Shown here piece after piece: positions 7,800 through 15,737 of a stretch of DNA of 64,000 nucleotides. The translations under genes were made by a program, and so were the position numbers. The first letter of the stretch is position 1. Each line of letters starts with the position of its first letter. The notes beneath the pieces were generated by a model. The model worked only from the letters and a program-made list of their open reading frames with translations, searched no databases and was not told the DNA's origin. The DNA is from Beijerinckiaceae bacterium. Lineage in GTDB: Bacteria > Pseudomonadota > Alphaproteobacteria > Rhizobiales > Beijerinckiaceae. The stretch spans positions 62,001 through 126,000 of the forward strand of contig WSYC01000002.1 of the NCBI GenBank assembly GCA_009773635.1, read 5' to 3'.

Positions 7800-8086
7800 G
7801 GCATGACGCGTATGCCGCTTCTGTATTTCAAAGCGTCATGGCTAAGCTATTGATTTCACTGACTTATGACGTTTATGACGCTGTGACGCTTCCGTTTCGG
7901 CTTCGGTCCTTTCTGCTCTTTCGTCGTCGGCCTCGATCTTCCAGGGGGAGCACCGTCAGTGCATCTGCTCTGTTTTTTCTATCTGAATAAATGAGTGTCA
8001 TAAGTGTCATAAGCGTCAAAATATAACGAAAACATAGACTTAGGACATGACACGTCGATTTCTCAAAGCGTCATGACGCGTCATGC
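7800..8086. other. Iteron-like repeat region, putative replication origin of element 1
   Basis: Immediately downstream of the primase-helicase gene the sequence TGACG or its complement CGTCA recurs at least eight times, often extended to ATGACGC/GCGTCAT (7803, 7833, 7866, 7875, 7883, 8014, 8068-8085), with tandem TGTCATAAG copies near 7996-8012. An AT-rich tract follows at 8017-8041. Repeats plus an AT-rich unwinding tract beside a replication protein gene are the usual layout of an iteron origin; this use is inferred. Confidence 0.55.
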
Positions 8087-8104
8087 TTCCGTGTGCCCCG
8101 TGCT

Positions 8105-10444
8105 TCAGCCGAAGAGTTCGGCGCCTCCGAGGCTTGCCTCAAACTGTCGGCGCGCCTCGTTGAGCGGCGGTATGATCCAGACGCGCTCCTTGCCGCCGGG
8201 GCGAGCAACTGCCAATCCAAAGCTCCTGCCAGCATTGACGATAGCCTTTTCCGAGACGCCGCCGCCGTAGAGCCGGTTTGACCGATGGAACTCTTCGAGG
8301 TCCCTCATCATGTCGAACTTCTCGTTCGGCCCGATCTTCACGGCTTCGGCCTCCCATCGATACGGAACTTGAATTGGAAGAAAACCGCGGTCGAGCAAAC
8401 CCATCCACCACCTCGAAACAGGGTCGAGGCTAAGCGCCTTTTGCTCGGCAAGCGCCGTCGTCTTCGGAATGCTTCGGGACGGTCGCCAGTCGTCAAGCTC
8501 GATGGCGAGCAGGTCGTGCAGCATGGCGGCAAGGCCGCCTGACGCCATCTGGGCGCTAAGGCGCTTGAAGAAATCGTGGTCCCCCTGCCGGTTGCTCGCC
8601 ACATCGAAGACAGCGAACCGGCGCGCGTCGAGGCTGGCCGGTACGATCCACTTGTTGTTGCTGGCCATCATCAGGTGGACGAGATTGCGACCTTGGACGA
8701 TGGCGGCATTCTTGCCCTCGTATGAGATGACCGGCTCGGTCACGAGTTGCTTCAGCACGCCTTCGGCTTCCTTGTGTCCGGGCCAGAACGCCTCGTCGGC
8801 GAACAGGAAGACGGCGTTCCGAAGGTGGGCGTTGAACCTGCCTGCGAACTGGGACGGCGAGGCGACAGTGATACCGTGCGCGCCGGTGATCGCCATCAGC
8901 GCGCGTCCGAGCGTCCCTTTGCCTGTTCCCTGCTCGCCTCGAAAGGCGATGGCCGTTTCGGGTGATGTTCCTGGGCGCTTGAACATGAAGGCCATCCAGC
9001 GCATCACGTAGTCCGCCGACGCCTTGTCGCCCGAGCAGAGCGTCTGCTCTATCAACTCGCGCATCAGCGACCAATCGCCAGCCGCAGGCGCGACAGCCCA
9101 GCCGCGCCAGATGTTCAGCCGGCTGCCGGCATCACGTCCCTCAGGGTCCATGACGATGCCTGGATACTTTCGACGTCTCGGGCTCTGAAGCCAGAGATCG
9201 GCGATGGAAACTTCCCGGCTGCTGCCGATCAGGCTGAGGCGTTCGTCCTCGTGGTAGTGCTTGAAGGACTCGCGCGACATCCGCGTCCATAGCTTGCGTG
9301 GCGGATCGAAGGCCGTGTCCTCGTCCTCCATGAAGACGACGAACTGGCCAGCATCGAGGACCGCGCAAAACCTCTCGTTCATCCGGTCGATGCGATCGCC
9401 GGTTGCAGGGGGCAGGTCGGCCTCATCAAACGGCGGGAAGTCATCGGCCGGGTTTTCACCAAAGCGCTTGATCCTCTCGACCAAGTCGCCTCGGCCTGCT
9501 TTGTTGAGGGCCCAGAGGATAGTGCCTCCCTTGTAGGCGCCGTTCCTTGGGTGAACGTGGAAAGAGTCCCACCTGGCTCGGGCCTCGTCCGTCCGGTTTG
9601 CGTATTCTGGGTCTGTCGCGCACCAGTCGAGGAATGCGTCGATACCTTCGCCGCCCGTCTCGTAGTGCGCCGCCATGGCGATCGGCAGCCAGCTCTCATT
9701 CGTACTGAACTCGCGCGCGTCGAAGCCTTCGAGCGCTATCGAAAGCTGTTCGATCGACCATGAGCCGCCCGAGGCCACCGAAGCCATATCGGGCTTCTGC
9801 AGAAGGTTTATGAGCGCATCCGTCGCATTCGGTACGGCCATGTCGGGGCCACAGAGAGGGTCCCACCGATACGGCGTGCCGTTCGGGTGGATCGACGGCG
9901 GCACGACGACAAGCCGGCCAAGCGTCTTGAACTCGACGCCTGGATACTCATCCAGGGTGTCTCGGACCTTCAGACCGGCTGGCTTTCGCATATGGATGTG
10001 GAAGCCGCCGCCGCCCGTCTCGACGGTCGGCCCGTCAGGCAAGCCCACGTCCCGCCTGAGGCGCGCGAGGGGATCGTCGCCGGGCCAGTAGTTGCGAGGA
10101 TCGGCGTCGATGACAAGCTGGTCGTCGCGCAAGCGAGCGCCGACATTCTTGCCCTTGGCAAGATGCGCTGAGACCTCGGCGTCGTTCATCGCCGCAGCCC
10201 TCTGCCAGCCGGACCGAAGCGGCGCCTTGCCGACATTCTTGCCGTTGGCGTCGACGTCCTTCGCGCCGTGCAGCGGGATGATGTCGAGCTTCAATGGCGA
10301 CGACGTTGCCGGGGGCGCGACATTGTCGATCCTGTCGGTGCGGTCGCCAAACTCCGTTCCGATTATCTCCTTGCGCTCACCAGGCGTTCCGGGCCCGTCA
10401 GAGGCAGAGCTGACGGGCCCCTTCTCATTTTCAAGCGCGCTCAT
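8105..10444 (-). CDS. Prim-Pol domain primase fused to SF3-type helicase (DUF5906)
   Basis: The 779-residue replication protein has an N-terminal bifunctional primase-polymerase domain (residues about 40-200) with acidic VIDADPR and the GGGGFHIHMRKP segment. A PriCT-like region follows near 240-310 (FDAREFSTNESW...GGEGIDAFLDWC), then a C-terminal helicase with Walker A RGEQGTGKGTLGRAL near residue 510 and Walker B NAVFLFADEAFW near 555. The start at 10444 gives a 4-bp ATGA overlap with the Xis-like gene, exactly as in element 2; a longer frame to 10753 runs through that gene and is rejected. Such proteins initiate autonomous replication of satellites and integrative elements, with the repeat region at 7800-8086 as the likely origin. 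Confidence 0.9.
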   Translation of the reverse strand: MSALENEKGPVSSASDGPGTPGERKEIIGTEFGDRTDRIDNVAPPATSSPLKLDIIPLHGAKDVDANGKNVGKAPLRSGWQRAAAMNDAEVSAHLAKGKNVGARLRDDQLVIDADPRNYWPGDDPLARLRRDVGLPDGPTVETGGGGFHIHMRKPAGLKVRDTLDEYPGVEFKTLGRLVVVPPSIHPNGTPYRWDPLCGPDMAVPNATDALINLLQKPDMASVASGGSWSIEQLSIALEGFDAREFSTNESWLPIAMAAHYETGGEGIDAFLDWCATDPEYANRTDEARARWDSFHVHPRNGAYKGGTILWALNKAGRGDLVERIKRFGENPADDFPPFDEADLPPATGDRIDRMNERFCAVLDAGQFVVFMEDEDTAFDPPRKLWTRMSRESFKHYHEDERLSLIGSSREVSIADLWLQSPRRRKYPGIVMDPEGRDAGSRLNIWRGWAVAPAAGDWSLMRELIEQTLCSGDKASADYVMRWMAFMFKRPGTSPETAIAFRGEQGTGKGTLGRALMAITGAHGITVASPSQFAGRFNAHLRNAVFLFADEAFWPGHKEAEGVLKQLVTEPVISYEGKNAAIVQGRNLVHLMMASNNKWIVPASLDARRFAVFDVASNRQGDHDFFKRLSAQMASGGLAAMLHDLLAIELDDWRPSRSIPKTTALAEQKALSLDPVSRWWMGLLDRGFLPIQVPYRWEAEAVKIGPNEKFDMMRDLEEFHRSNRLYGGGVSEKAIVNAGRSFGLAVARPGGKERVWIIPPLNEARRQFEASLGGAELFG

Positions 10445-10689
10445 GACAGCGCCTCCCTTGCGAACGAGTTGACGAACTCGCGCAGGTCGCTGACGCGGTA
10501 GAGCACCTTCCGGCCCATCTTTATGTAGCGAGGTCCGCCGCCGCGCGAGCGCCACTCCGCGAGCTGGACGGAACTGATGCTGGTAAAATTCGCCGCCGCG
10601 TCGGTGTCGAGGTATTCCTTGGGCGGCATCCTGATGCCGGCTTCGATACGGTCGAGGCGCATCAGCGTCTCCTTGACGAGGTCTTCCAT
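10441..10689 (-). CDS. Excisionase-like helix-turn-helix protein
   Basis: The 82-residue protein contains a winged-helix HTH of the excisionase/MerR type: EYLDTDAAANFTSISSVQLA, then EWRSRGGGPRYIKMGRKVLY, with the GGGPRY wing and a terminal YRVSDLREFV strand-helix. The element 2 counterpart (44649-44891) matches in LDTEAAA, WRANGGGPRY and YNVADLDAFI. It is coupled to the primase by a 4-bp overlap. A role in excision or in control of the replication operon is likely; family members do either. Confidence 0.75.
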   Translation of the reverse strand: MEDLVKETLMRLDRIEAGIRMPPKEYLDTDAAANFTSISSVQLAEWRSRGGGPRYIKMGRKVLYRVSDLREFVNSFAREALS

Positions 10690-10881
10690 GTCCCGGTCCC
10701 TTTCCGAACGGTGATCGATCGGGAAAGGCTACCGAAGCCACGCACGTCGACATACCAACGTTTCTCGTGGAGCCGTGTGGAGCCTGTTTTCGACCTTTCG
10801 TCCTTCAACGTGAACCGGCAGAGGCCGGCTCGTCCATCGGAAATCGACCCGAAATCGCCTGCAACAGGCGAAACTGTCCAC

Positions 10882-12021
10882 TCAGGCGCGGTGCCTGACC
10901 ATGGCCTGACAGACCTTCTCCTGCGCCTCGCGCATGTGCCCGAGCAGGTGGGCGCGGGTAACGTATCCCCATGTCACGCCTGCCGGTCGATGATTCATCA
11001 GCAGCGTCACGGTCTGCATGTCTACGCCGGCCTCCAGCGCCCATGTCCGATAGGTGTGACGCATCTGATGCGGCGCGTGGGAAAACTCGGCTGTCCGCCG
11101 CATTTCCTCGATGTGGCCCGACTCGCTGGTGAGCGATGGAAAGACGAAGGGACTCTCCATCGAAGCCGTCTCCTGTTTCACCATCTCAAGGACCTGCAAC
11201 AGCCGCCTTGGCAGAGGCAAACGAAATGCGCGGTCTGCGCCACCCTTGGGCGACGGAACGGTTAGCACACCGTCCTCGTCCAAATGCGCCCAACGCATCG
11301 AACGCGCATCGTGCGAGCGAAGGCCAGTCAGCAGCATCACTGTCCAGCACGCCGCCCTGACGCGATCTTCCATGGCATCCAGACGCCGCCACGCCTCGGC
11401 AAGGCCGGCAGCGTCGAGCGCCCACTTGCGGGGCGTCTCTTTGTTCATCCGAACCGCACGGCTCACAGGGTTCGGTGGAAGGTCTTGGGTGCGAGAGGCA
11501 TCATTGTGCAGGAGCTTCAGAACGCGCATGGCACTGTTCGCGCAGTACGGGCCGTTGTTCTTGGTGATCCTCTCATGAAGGGCACGGACGGTCTCACGGT
11601 CGAGCTTGTCCATCGGCACATCCAGGATGGGCTTGAGGTAGAGTTCGACCTTCTGGGTGTAAGACGCAACGGTGCTTGGCCGGAGCTCGGCACCGCGGGT
11701 CTTCTTGTAGCGGTCCCATGCCATGCGAAGGCTTGGCACGGCTCGCTTCGGCGCTCGCGGGTCCTCGCCGCGCCGCAAGGCCAGCTTCAACTCCATCGCC
11801 TTGTCCCGGGCAGTCTTGAGGCTCACCTCGTCGGTGCGGCCGATGATGATAGAGACATACCGGTCGCTGCCGTCGTTGATCCTGCCGACGAGCTTGTAGC
11901 TTGATGACTTGGAACCGACGATGATGCGCAGGCCGGCAAGGTCGGCGTCGTAGAGTTGGGTGCCGGTGGGGTGTTCCTCAGCCAACCGGTTGACGGTGGC
12001 CTGGGTGAGCTTGCTAGACAT
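10882..12021 (-). CDS. int: Tyrosine recombinase (integrase) of element 1
   Basis: This 379-residue integrase has an N-terminal arm-binding region, a core-binding segment around residues 105-190 and the catalytic domain. Catalytic residues visible are Arg in LLTGLRSHDARSMRW, the HQMRH box (HxxR) followed by TYRTWALEAGVD, and the nucleophile Tyr in WGYVTRAHLLGHM. It sits about 155 bp from the orphan tRNA-Leu 3' half, the site it presumably uses. The order integrase next to the tRNA 3' half is the same as in element 2, but the two integrases are diverged, in line with different target tRNAs. Direct repeats CCGACACGA at 12081 and 12091 and CGGCACGAAG at 12065 may be arm sites. Confidence 0.92.
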   Translation of the reverse strand: MSSKLTQATVNRLAEEHPTGTQLYDADLAGLRIIVGSKSSSYKLVGRINDGSDRYVSIIIGRTDEVSLKTARDKAMELKLALRRGEDPRAPKRAVPSLRMAWDRYKKTRGAELRPSTVASYTQKVELYLKPILDVPMDKLDRETVRALHERITKNNGPYCANSAMRVLKLLHNDASRTQDLPPNPVSRAVRMNKETPRKWALDAAGLAEAWRRLDAMEDRVRAACWTVMLLTGLRSHDARSMRWAHLDEDGVLTVPSPKGGADRAFRLPLPRRLLQVLEMVKQETASMESPFVFPSLTSESGHIEEMRRTAEFSHAPHQMRHTYRTWALEAGVDMQTVTLLMNHRPAGVTWGYVTRAHLLGHMREAQEKVCQAMVRHRA

Positions 12022-12175
12022 GGTTCGCGGTCCTTTGCTTCGTGCTCGGACCCGGTGTCAGGCCCGGCACGAAGCCAAGTCCGACACGATCCGACACGAA
12101 GACGATGTCGCGAAACTCAGGGGAAGTACGCCATTACATGACCCGGCATAGCCCCATATGTCATTGATTCAAAAA

Positions 12176-12230
12176 CTTAAAATCTCTCGGCCGCAAGGCT
12201 GTGCGGGTTCGATCCCCGCCGTCCGCACCA
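12176..12230 (+). other. Orphan 3' half of tRNA-Leu(UAA); attachment site of element 1
   Basis: Starting at the anticodon loop CTTAAAA (anticodon TAA), the sequence continues with TCTCT, a type II variable arm (GGCC GCAA GGCT), a perfect T stem (GCGGG/CCCGC), the acceptor strand CGTCCGC, A and CCA. No D arm or 5' acceptor strand precedes it. It is the element-chromosome junction: the 5' half should lie beyond the element's other end, outside the window. Confidence 0.88.
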
Positions 12231-12270
12231 CGTATCGCGGAAGAGGGGGCCGCACCATTGCGTGACGGGC

Positions 12271-12534
12271 CTATGGTGCCGTTATGGCGCCCTTGAAGAC
12301 AACGCCGAGCTCTTTGTCTTCGCGCCGGACCACGCGGACGATTTCGCGCAGCTTGCGACGCGGAATCGAGATCATGAATTCATCCGGGATCGGTTTGGAA
12401 TCCGGCACGACGAGGCGGAGACCTTTCTCCGAAATATCGTGGGCTTCCGCCGGGACGGGATCGCTGTGCATATTGACGACGATATCGGCCCGCAAATAGC
12501 AGGGGTTGCGGTTTTCGCTGCGACGATCTGACAT
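12271..12534 (-). CDS. PilZ domain protein, 87 aa
   Basis: A single PilZ domain with the cyclic-di-GMP-type motifs RRSENR at the N-terminus (RxxxR) and DISEKGLRL near residues 33-41 (D/NxSxxG). Such small proteins act as cytoplasmic c-di-GMP receptors or adaptors controlling motility or envelope polysaccharide. It is the first backbone gene after element 1 and is followed by a second, longer PilZ gene with which it is not overlapping. The motif is slightly unusual in having Glu-Lys before the Gly. Confidence 0.85.
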   Translation of the reverse strand: MSDRRSENRNPCYLRADIVVNMHSDPVPAEAHDISEKGLRLVVPDSKPIPDEFMISIPRRKLREIVRVVRREDKELGVVFKGAITAP

Positions 12535-12598
12535 GGTGATCCCTTCTGGGTCGTTATTCCCGGCACACTTCGGTGCCGTGGTTTCAAAGTAACGGGGG

Positions 12599-13009
12599 TC
12601 AGTTAACTGCCTTCTTGTCCTGAATGAACCCGTCCAGCATCGCCCGCAACTCGACGATCTGGGCGCGCATCCTGGCGGTTTCGAGCTCCAGCTCCATCAT
12701 CCGCATCTTGATTTCGAGCGGTGTATCCTCGAGCGAAGGCGAAGGGGGCTGATGCTGGTTCTGGAAGGAGACACCGATTTCGGCACTGTGCCGCCAGACG
12801 ATCCGCGCGCGCTGGCGCACGTTCCGCAGGGGAATTTCGAGTTCAAAGAATTCAGGAACGGTCACCGAGGATGGAGCCTCGATGCGTGCGCCGCCGGCCG
12901 AGAGATCGCGGATCGTGCAATCGGTGCGCGAGTTTCCGTTCGAGTGAATGATCTCACCCTTCAGGAAGCTCCTCGTCCGGTTGCTGAGCCGGTTTTCGGC
13001 GGTCGACAT
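12599..13009 (-). CDS. PilZ domain protein with C-terminal helix, 136 aa
   Basis: The N-terminal half is a PilZ domain with NRTRSFLKGEI and DLSAGGARIE (residues about 34-43). The last 45 residues (KMRMMELELETARMRAQIVE) form a probable coiled coil, perhaps for dimerisation. The start at 13009 is preceded by an AGGACCAGGG site; the longer frame to 13219 has no supporting sequence and extends into the convergently placed region of the next gene. Probable c-di-GMP effector. The target is unknown. Confidence 0.82.
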   Translation of the reverse strand: MSTAENRLSNRTRSFLKGEIIHSNGNSRTDCTIRDLSAGGARIEAPSSVTVPEFFELEIPLRNVRQRARIVWRHSAEIGVSFQNQHQPPSPSLEDTPLEIKMRMMELELETARMRAQIVELRAMLDGFIQDKKAVN

Positions 13010-13118
13010 TCCCTGGTCCTCTTCTTCAACGTGCTGGAAAGCCAAAGGAAAGACTTTCATCAGAACAGTAACACTGAAGACCTTAACGTTTGGTCGATGC
13101 ACGCCTGAATGGCGTGTT

Positions 13119-14036
13119 TCAGCCGCCGGGGCGGCCCTGCACGCGCTCCCGATGCAAGAGATACATGCCGGACAGGATGACAATGCTGGCTCCGGCGAGC
13201 ATCCAGCGGTCCGGCACATCTCCGAAGACGAGGTAGCCGAGCGCGATCATCCAGACGATCTGCGTATAGAGGAACGGCGAGAGGATCGCCGCCGAGGCAT
13301 GCCGGTGAGCGAGGATGAGCAGCCAATGCCCGAGCGCCCCCCAGAAGCCGATCAGCGCCATCATCAGCAACGTCCAGCCATCCGGCGTGACATTCCAGGT
13401 GACCATGACGATCGGGGTCAGCACGATGACGCCGGCTGCCGCGGAATAGAACATCGTGGTTTCCGAGGAATCCTGCCCGGCAAGGGAGCGGGTGATCAGC
13501 GAATAACCCGCATAGGCTCCCACGCCGATGAAGGAATAGATCGCGGCCCAATGGATGCCGCCCGCGCCCGGTCGCGTAATCAGCAGCACGCCAATAAACC
13601 CGACACCGATGGCGGCAAGCCGGCGCGGCCCCACCCATTCGCCAAGCAGGGGCCCGGAAATCAGCGCCACCAGCAGTGGCTGCAGGAACATGATCGTCAT
13701 GGTCTGCGTCAGTTGCAGGTATTGCAGCGCGAGAAAATTCAGCATCGTCGAGGCCAGCAGCAGCGTCGAGCGGATCGCCTGCAGCCAGGGGCGGCGCGTG
13801 ATGGCGAGCGTCGGGTGTGACCACGGGTTGAGCACCAGCGAGACGAAGAAGAAGCTCGAGACATACCGCACCCAGGTTGTCTCGATCACGCCGATGCGTG
13901 GCGAGAGCCATTTCGCGGTGGCATCAAGGCCGGAAAAGCACGCAAACGCGCCGCAGATCAGCGCGATGGCGATCAGCCGCTGGCGGCGGGTTTCTGCCGT
14001 CCCGGGCGGGCCGGAGCCATGGGGTTTTCCGGTCAT
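13119..14036 (-). CDS. EamA/DMT family transporter
   Basis: The 305-residue integral membrane protein has ten predicted hydrophobic segments arranged as two EamA repeats (first begins LIAIALICGAFACFSGLDATAKW, second near residue 165). It belongs to the drug/metabolite transporter superfamily, which exports amino acids, riboflavin or other small metabolites. Substrate cannot be read from sequence. It begins 3 bp after the stop of the FAD monooxygenase, so the two are co-transcribed and the transporter might move that enzyme's substrate or product. Confidence 0.9.
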   Translation of the reverse strand: MTGKPHGSGPPGTAETRRQRLIAIALICGAFACFSGLDATAKWLSPRIGVIETTWVRYVSSFFFVSLVLNPWSHPTLAITRRPWLQAIRSTLLLASTMLNFLALQYLQLTQTMTIMFLQPLLVALISGPLLGEWVGPRRLAAIGVGFIGVLLITRPGAGGIHWAAIYSFIGVGAYAGYSLITRSLAGQDSSETTMFYSAAAGVIVLTPIVMVTWNVTPDGWTLLMMALIGFWGALGHWLLILAHRHASAAILSPFLYTQIVWMIALGYLVFGDVPDRWMLAGASIVILSGMYLLHRERVQGRPGG

Positions 14037-14039
14037 CTC

Positions 14040-15284
14040 TCAGGCATCGGGCCGGCGGGCGTCATGGTCGAAGACCCACGAAAACCGGTGCAGCAGCGTA
14101 TCGCCCGGCAGCAATTGCAAGGCGGAATCGCGCAACCGGGCCTTGATGCCGTCAAGGTGATAGAGACTTCCCTGTCGCCGTGCTTCCTTCTGGATCCGGG
14201 CGGTGCGGGGGATGCGCAGCGCATCATAGCGGCGGAGGGTTTGCGCAAGACCGGTCGACCCGGCGCCGGGTGGCCGCAACAGCGCCGCCAGCGCGGCAGC
14301 GTCCTCGATCGCCTGGCTGGCGCCTTGCGCGAGAAACGGCATCATCGGGTGGGCGGCATCGCCGAGCAGGGTCATCCGCGCGCGCGACCAACGCCCTTCC
14401 GGCGCACGGTCGACGAGCGCCCAGCGCTTCCAGTGATCGGCGGCGCCGATCAGGTCGCGCGCCTTGCGGGACCATCCGCGAAAATGCGAGGCGAGGATAT
14501 CCGGGCTGCCGGGGGCGGACCAGCCTTCCTCGCGCCATTCATCCTCGATGATCGCGACGACATTGATCTCGCGCCCGCCGCAGACCGGATAATGCACGAG
14601 ATGCGCATCCGGCCCCATCCAGAGATTGACGTCGGCTTCACGGGCGAAGAGCGGCGCTTCTTCGCGCGGGATCAGCGTGCGCCACGCGGTCTTGCCGGAA
14701 TAGCGCGTGGGGGCGGGCAGGCCGGCGAGCGTCCGCGCGCGGGACCACAGACCATCCGCGCCGACCAGGAGATCGGCTTCGAGCCGGATCTCCGCGCCAT
14801 CGGCGCCTTCGAAAAGCGCGGCAATCGCGGTGTCGTTTTCGCGGATATCAGCCAGCCGCAAACCGAGCCGCAGCTCGATTGCCGGATGAGTCTCTGCGCG
14901 TTTGAGCAACGCATTCTGGAGGTCTGCCCGGTGGACGACGATGAACGGCGCGCCGAACCGGGTGGCGGCCTTCCGGCCCAGCTCGGCCCGCGACATCGCC
15001 TTGCCGTCCTCGCCCCGCCAGATCTGGATGGCGGCAGGTTCGACCGCGATGTCATCGAGATCGTCGAGAATGCCGATGTCAGCCAGCAGCCGGCTGGCAT
15101 TGGGCGCGAGCTGGAGCCCGGCACCGACTTCCTGCAACACCGGTTCCCGGTCGCAGATTGTGACGCGCCAGCCGGCATCGGCGATGAAAAGCGCGGCGGC
15201 GAGCCCGCCGATCCCCGCGCCTGCGATCAGGCAATGCGGGAGAGGGGCGGGGGACGTTTCGCTCTGTTCTCGATCTTCGGGCAT
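14040..15284 (-). CDS. FAD-dependent monooxygenase (salicylate hydroxylase-like)
   Basis: The 414-residue flavoprotein has the Rossmann GxGxxG motif HCLIAGAGIGGLAAALFI at residues 17-34, the NADPH/FAD motif region near residue 160 (LLVGADGLWSRAR, DG motif) and the GD motif LLGDAAHPMMPFLAQGASQA near residue 300. These define class A aromatic hydroxylases of the salicylate/6-hydroxynicotinate type. It uses NAD(P)H and O2 to hydroxylate an aromatic ring; the substrate is not determinable. It forms an operon with the EamA transporter downstream. Confidence 0.88.
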   Translation of the reverse strand: MPEDREQSETSPAPLPHCLIAGAGIGGLAAALFIADAGWRVTICDREPVLQEVGAGLQLAPNASRLLADIGILDDLDDIAVEPAAIQIWRGEDGKAMSRAELGRKAATRFGAPFIVVHRADLQNALLKRAETHPAIELRLGLRLADIRENDTAIAALFEGADGAEIRLEADLLVGADGLWSRARTLAGLPAPTRYSGKTAWRTLIPREEAPLFAREADVNLWMGPDAHLVHYPVCGGREINVVAIIEDEWREEGWSAPGSPDILASHFRGWSRKARDLIGAADHWKRWALVDRAPEGRWSRARMTLLGDAAHPMMPFLAQGASQAIEDAAALAALLRPPGAGSTGLAQTLRRYDALRIPRTARIQKEARRQGSLYHLDGIKARLRDSALQLLPGDTLLHRFSWVFDHDARRPDA

Positions 15285-15329
15285 GAAATGGGGCGATCCT
15301 TGTGGCCTCTGCCGCCTCGTGTCGGGAAC

Positions 15330-15578
15330 TTAGGCGGCTTCGGATTCAACCCAGAGCGCGTCGGCGGGCGCTGAGAGCGCCGTCTTCAGCGTGGCGTCAT
15401 ACTTGAAAAGCGTCGAGCAATACGGGCAGACGATCTCATCGTCCGCGCCCATGTCCAGATACACATGCGGATGATCGAAGGGCGGTTTTGCCCCGATGCA
15501 CATGAATTCCTTCGCTGCGACCCGGATTTCCCGAAGGCCGGCGGAATTCTGGAAATAGGGTACCGATTTCTCGGCCAT
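15330..15578 (-). CDS. CHCC zinc-finger domain protein, 82 aa
   Basis: A small protein of the zf-CHCC family (related to mitochondrial complex I subunit NDUFS6). Zinc ligands are visible as FMCIG, DHPHVYLDMG and VCPYCST. The start at 15578 is supported by an AGGAGA site; a frame extending to 15647 adds unsupported sequence. In alphaproteobacteria these proteins are widespread and thought to accompany respiratory complex I. It sits in the same direction as the monooxygenase but 45 bp upstream of it. Confidence 0.88.
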   Translation of the reverse strand: MAEKSVPYFQNSAGLREIRVAAKEFMCIGAKPPFDHPHVYLDMGADDEIVCPYCSTLFKYDATLKTALSAPADALWVESEAA

Positions 15579-15737
15579 GACGCGCTTCTCCTGCCTCAAG
15601 ATATCCGTGACTCCTTCCTGAATAGCGCCAACCCAAGTGGCATCCAAGTTAAACTTGGCCCGACGGCGCTAAACTTGCGTGGAACACGTGTGTGAGCGCG
15701 CTCTTGCATGCCGGAATGAAGGACGGTAGGCGGAAGG

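Larger units (their letters stand above)
1..12182. mobile_element. Integrative element 1 (satellite-like), left end outside the window
   Basis: The integrase gene lies next to an orphan 3' half of tRNA-Leu(UAA) at 12176-12230, which marks the right boundary near the anticodon loop at about 12182. Leftwards the order is integrase, Xis-like protein, Prim-Pol/helicase, iteron-rich gap, terminase-small-like protein, small proteins, phage head/tail-like proteins, XRE/membrane pair and defence cargo. The same order, mirrored, is seen in element 2 (43072-56465). The left end and the 5' half of the tRNA are not in the window, so the size is at least 12.2 kb. Assigning the methyltransferase and ATPase genes to the element is inference from position and from the matching place of cargo in element 2. 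Confidence 0.85.

Noticed and set aside
7800-8086. CRISPR array
   Set aside because: The repeats are short, irregularly spaced and on both strands, without unique spacers of constant length; no CRISPR array was seen in the window.
8105-10753. 882-aa reading of the element 1 primase
   Set aside because: The first 103 residues lie out of frame over the Xis-like gene; the 10444 start gives the same 4-bp overlap as in element 2.
12176-12230. A complete tRNA-Leu gene
   Set aside because: No 5' acceptor strand or D arm precedes the anticodon loop; only the 3' half is present.
12599-13219. 206-aa reading of the second PilZ protein
   Set aside because: The extra 70 residues have no conserved content and the ATG at 13009 has a proper ribosome binding site.
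14019-15374. 451-aa forward frame over the FAD monooxygenase
   Set aside because: Shadow of the minus-strand monooxygenase, which carries all FAD motifs.
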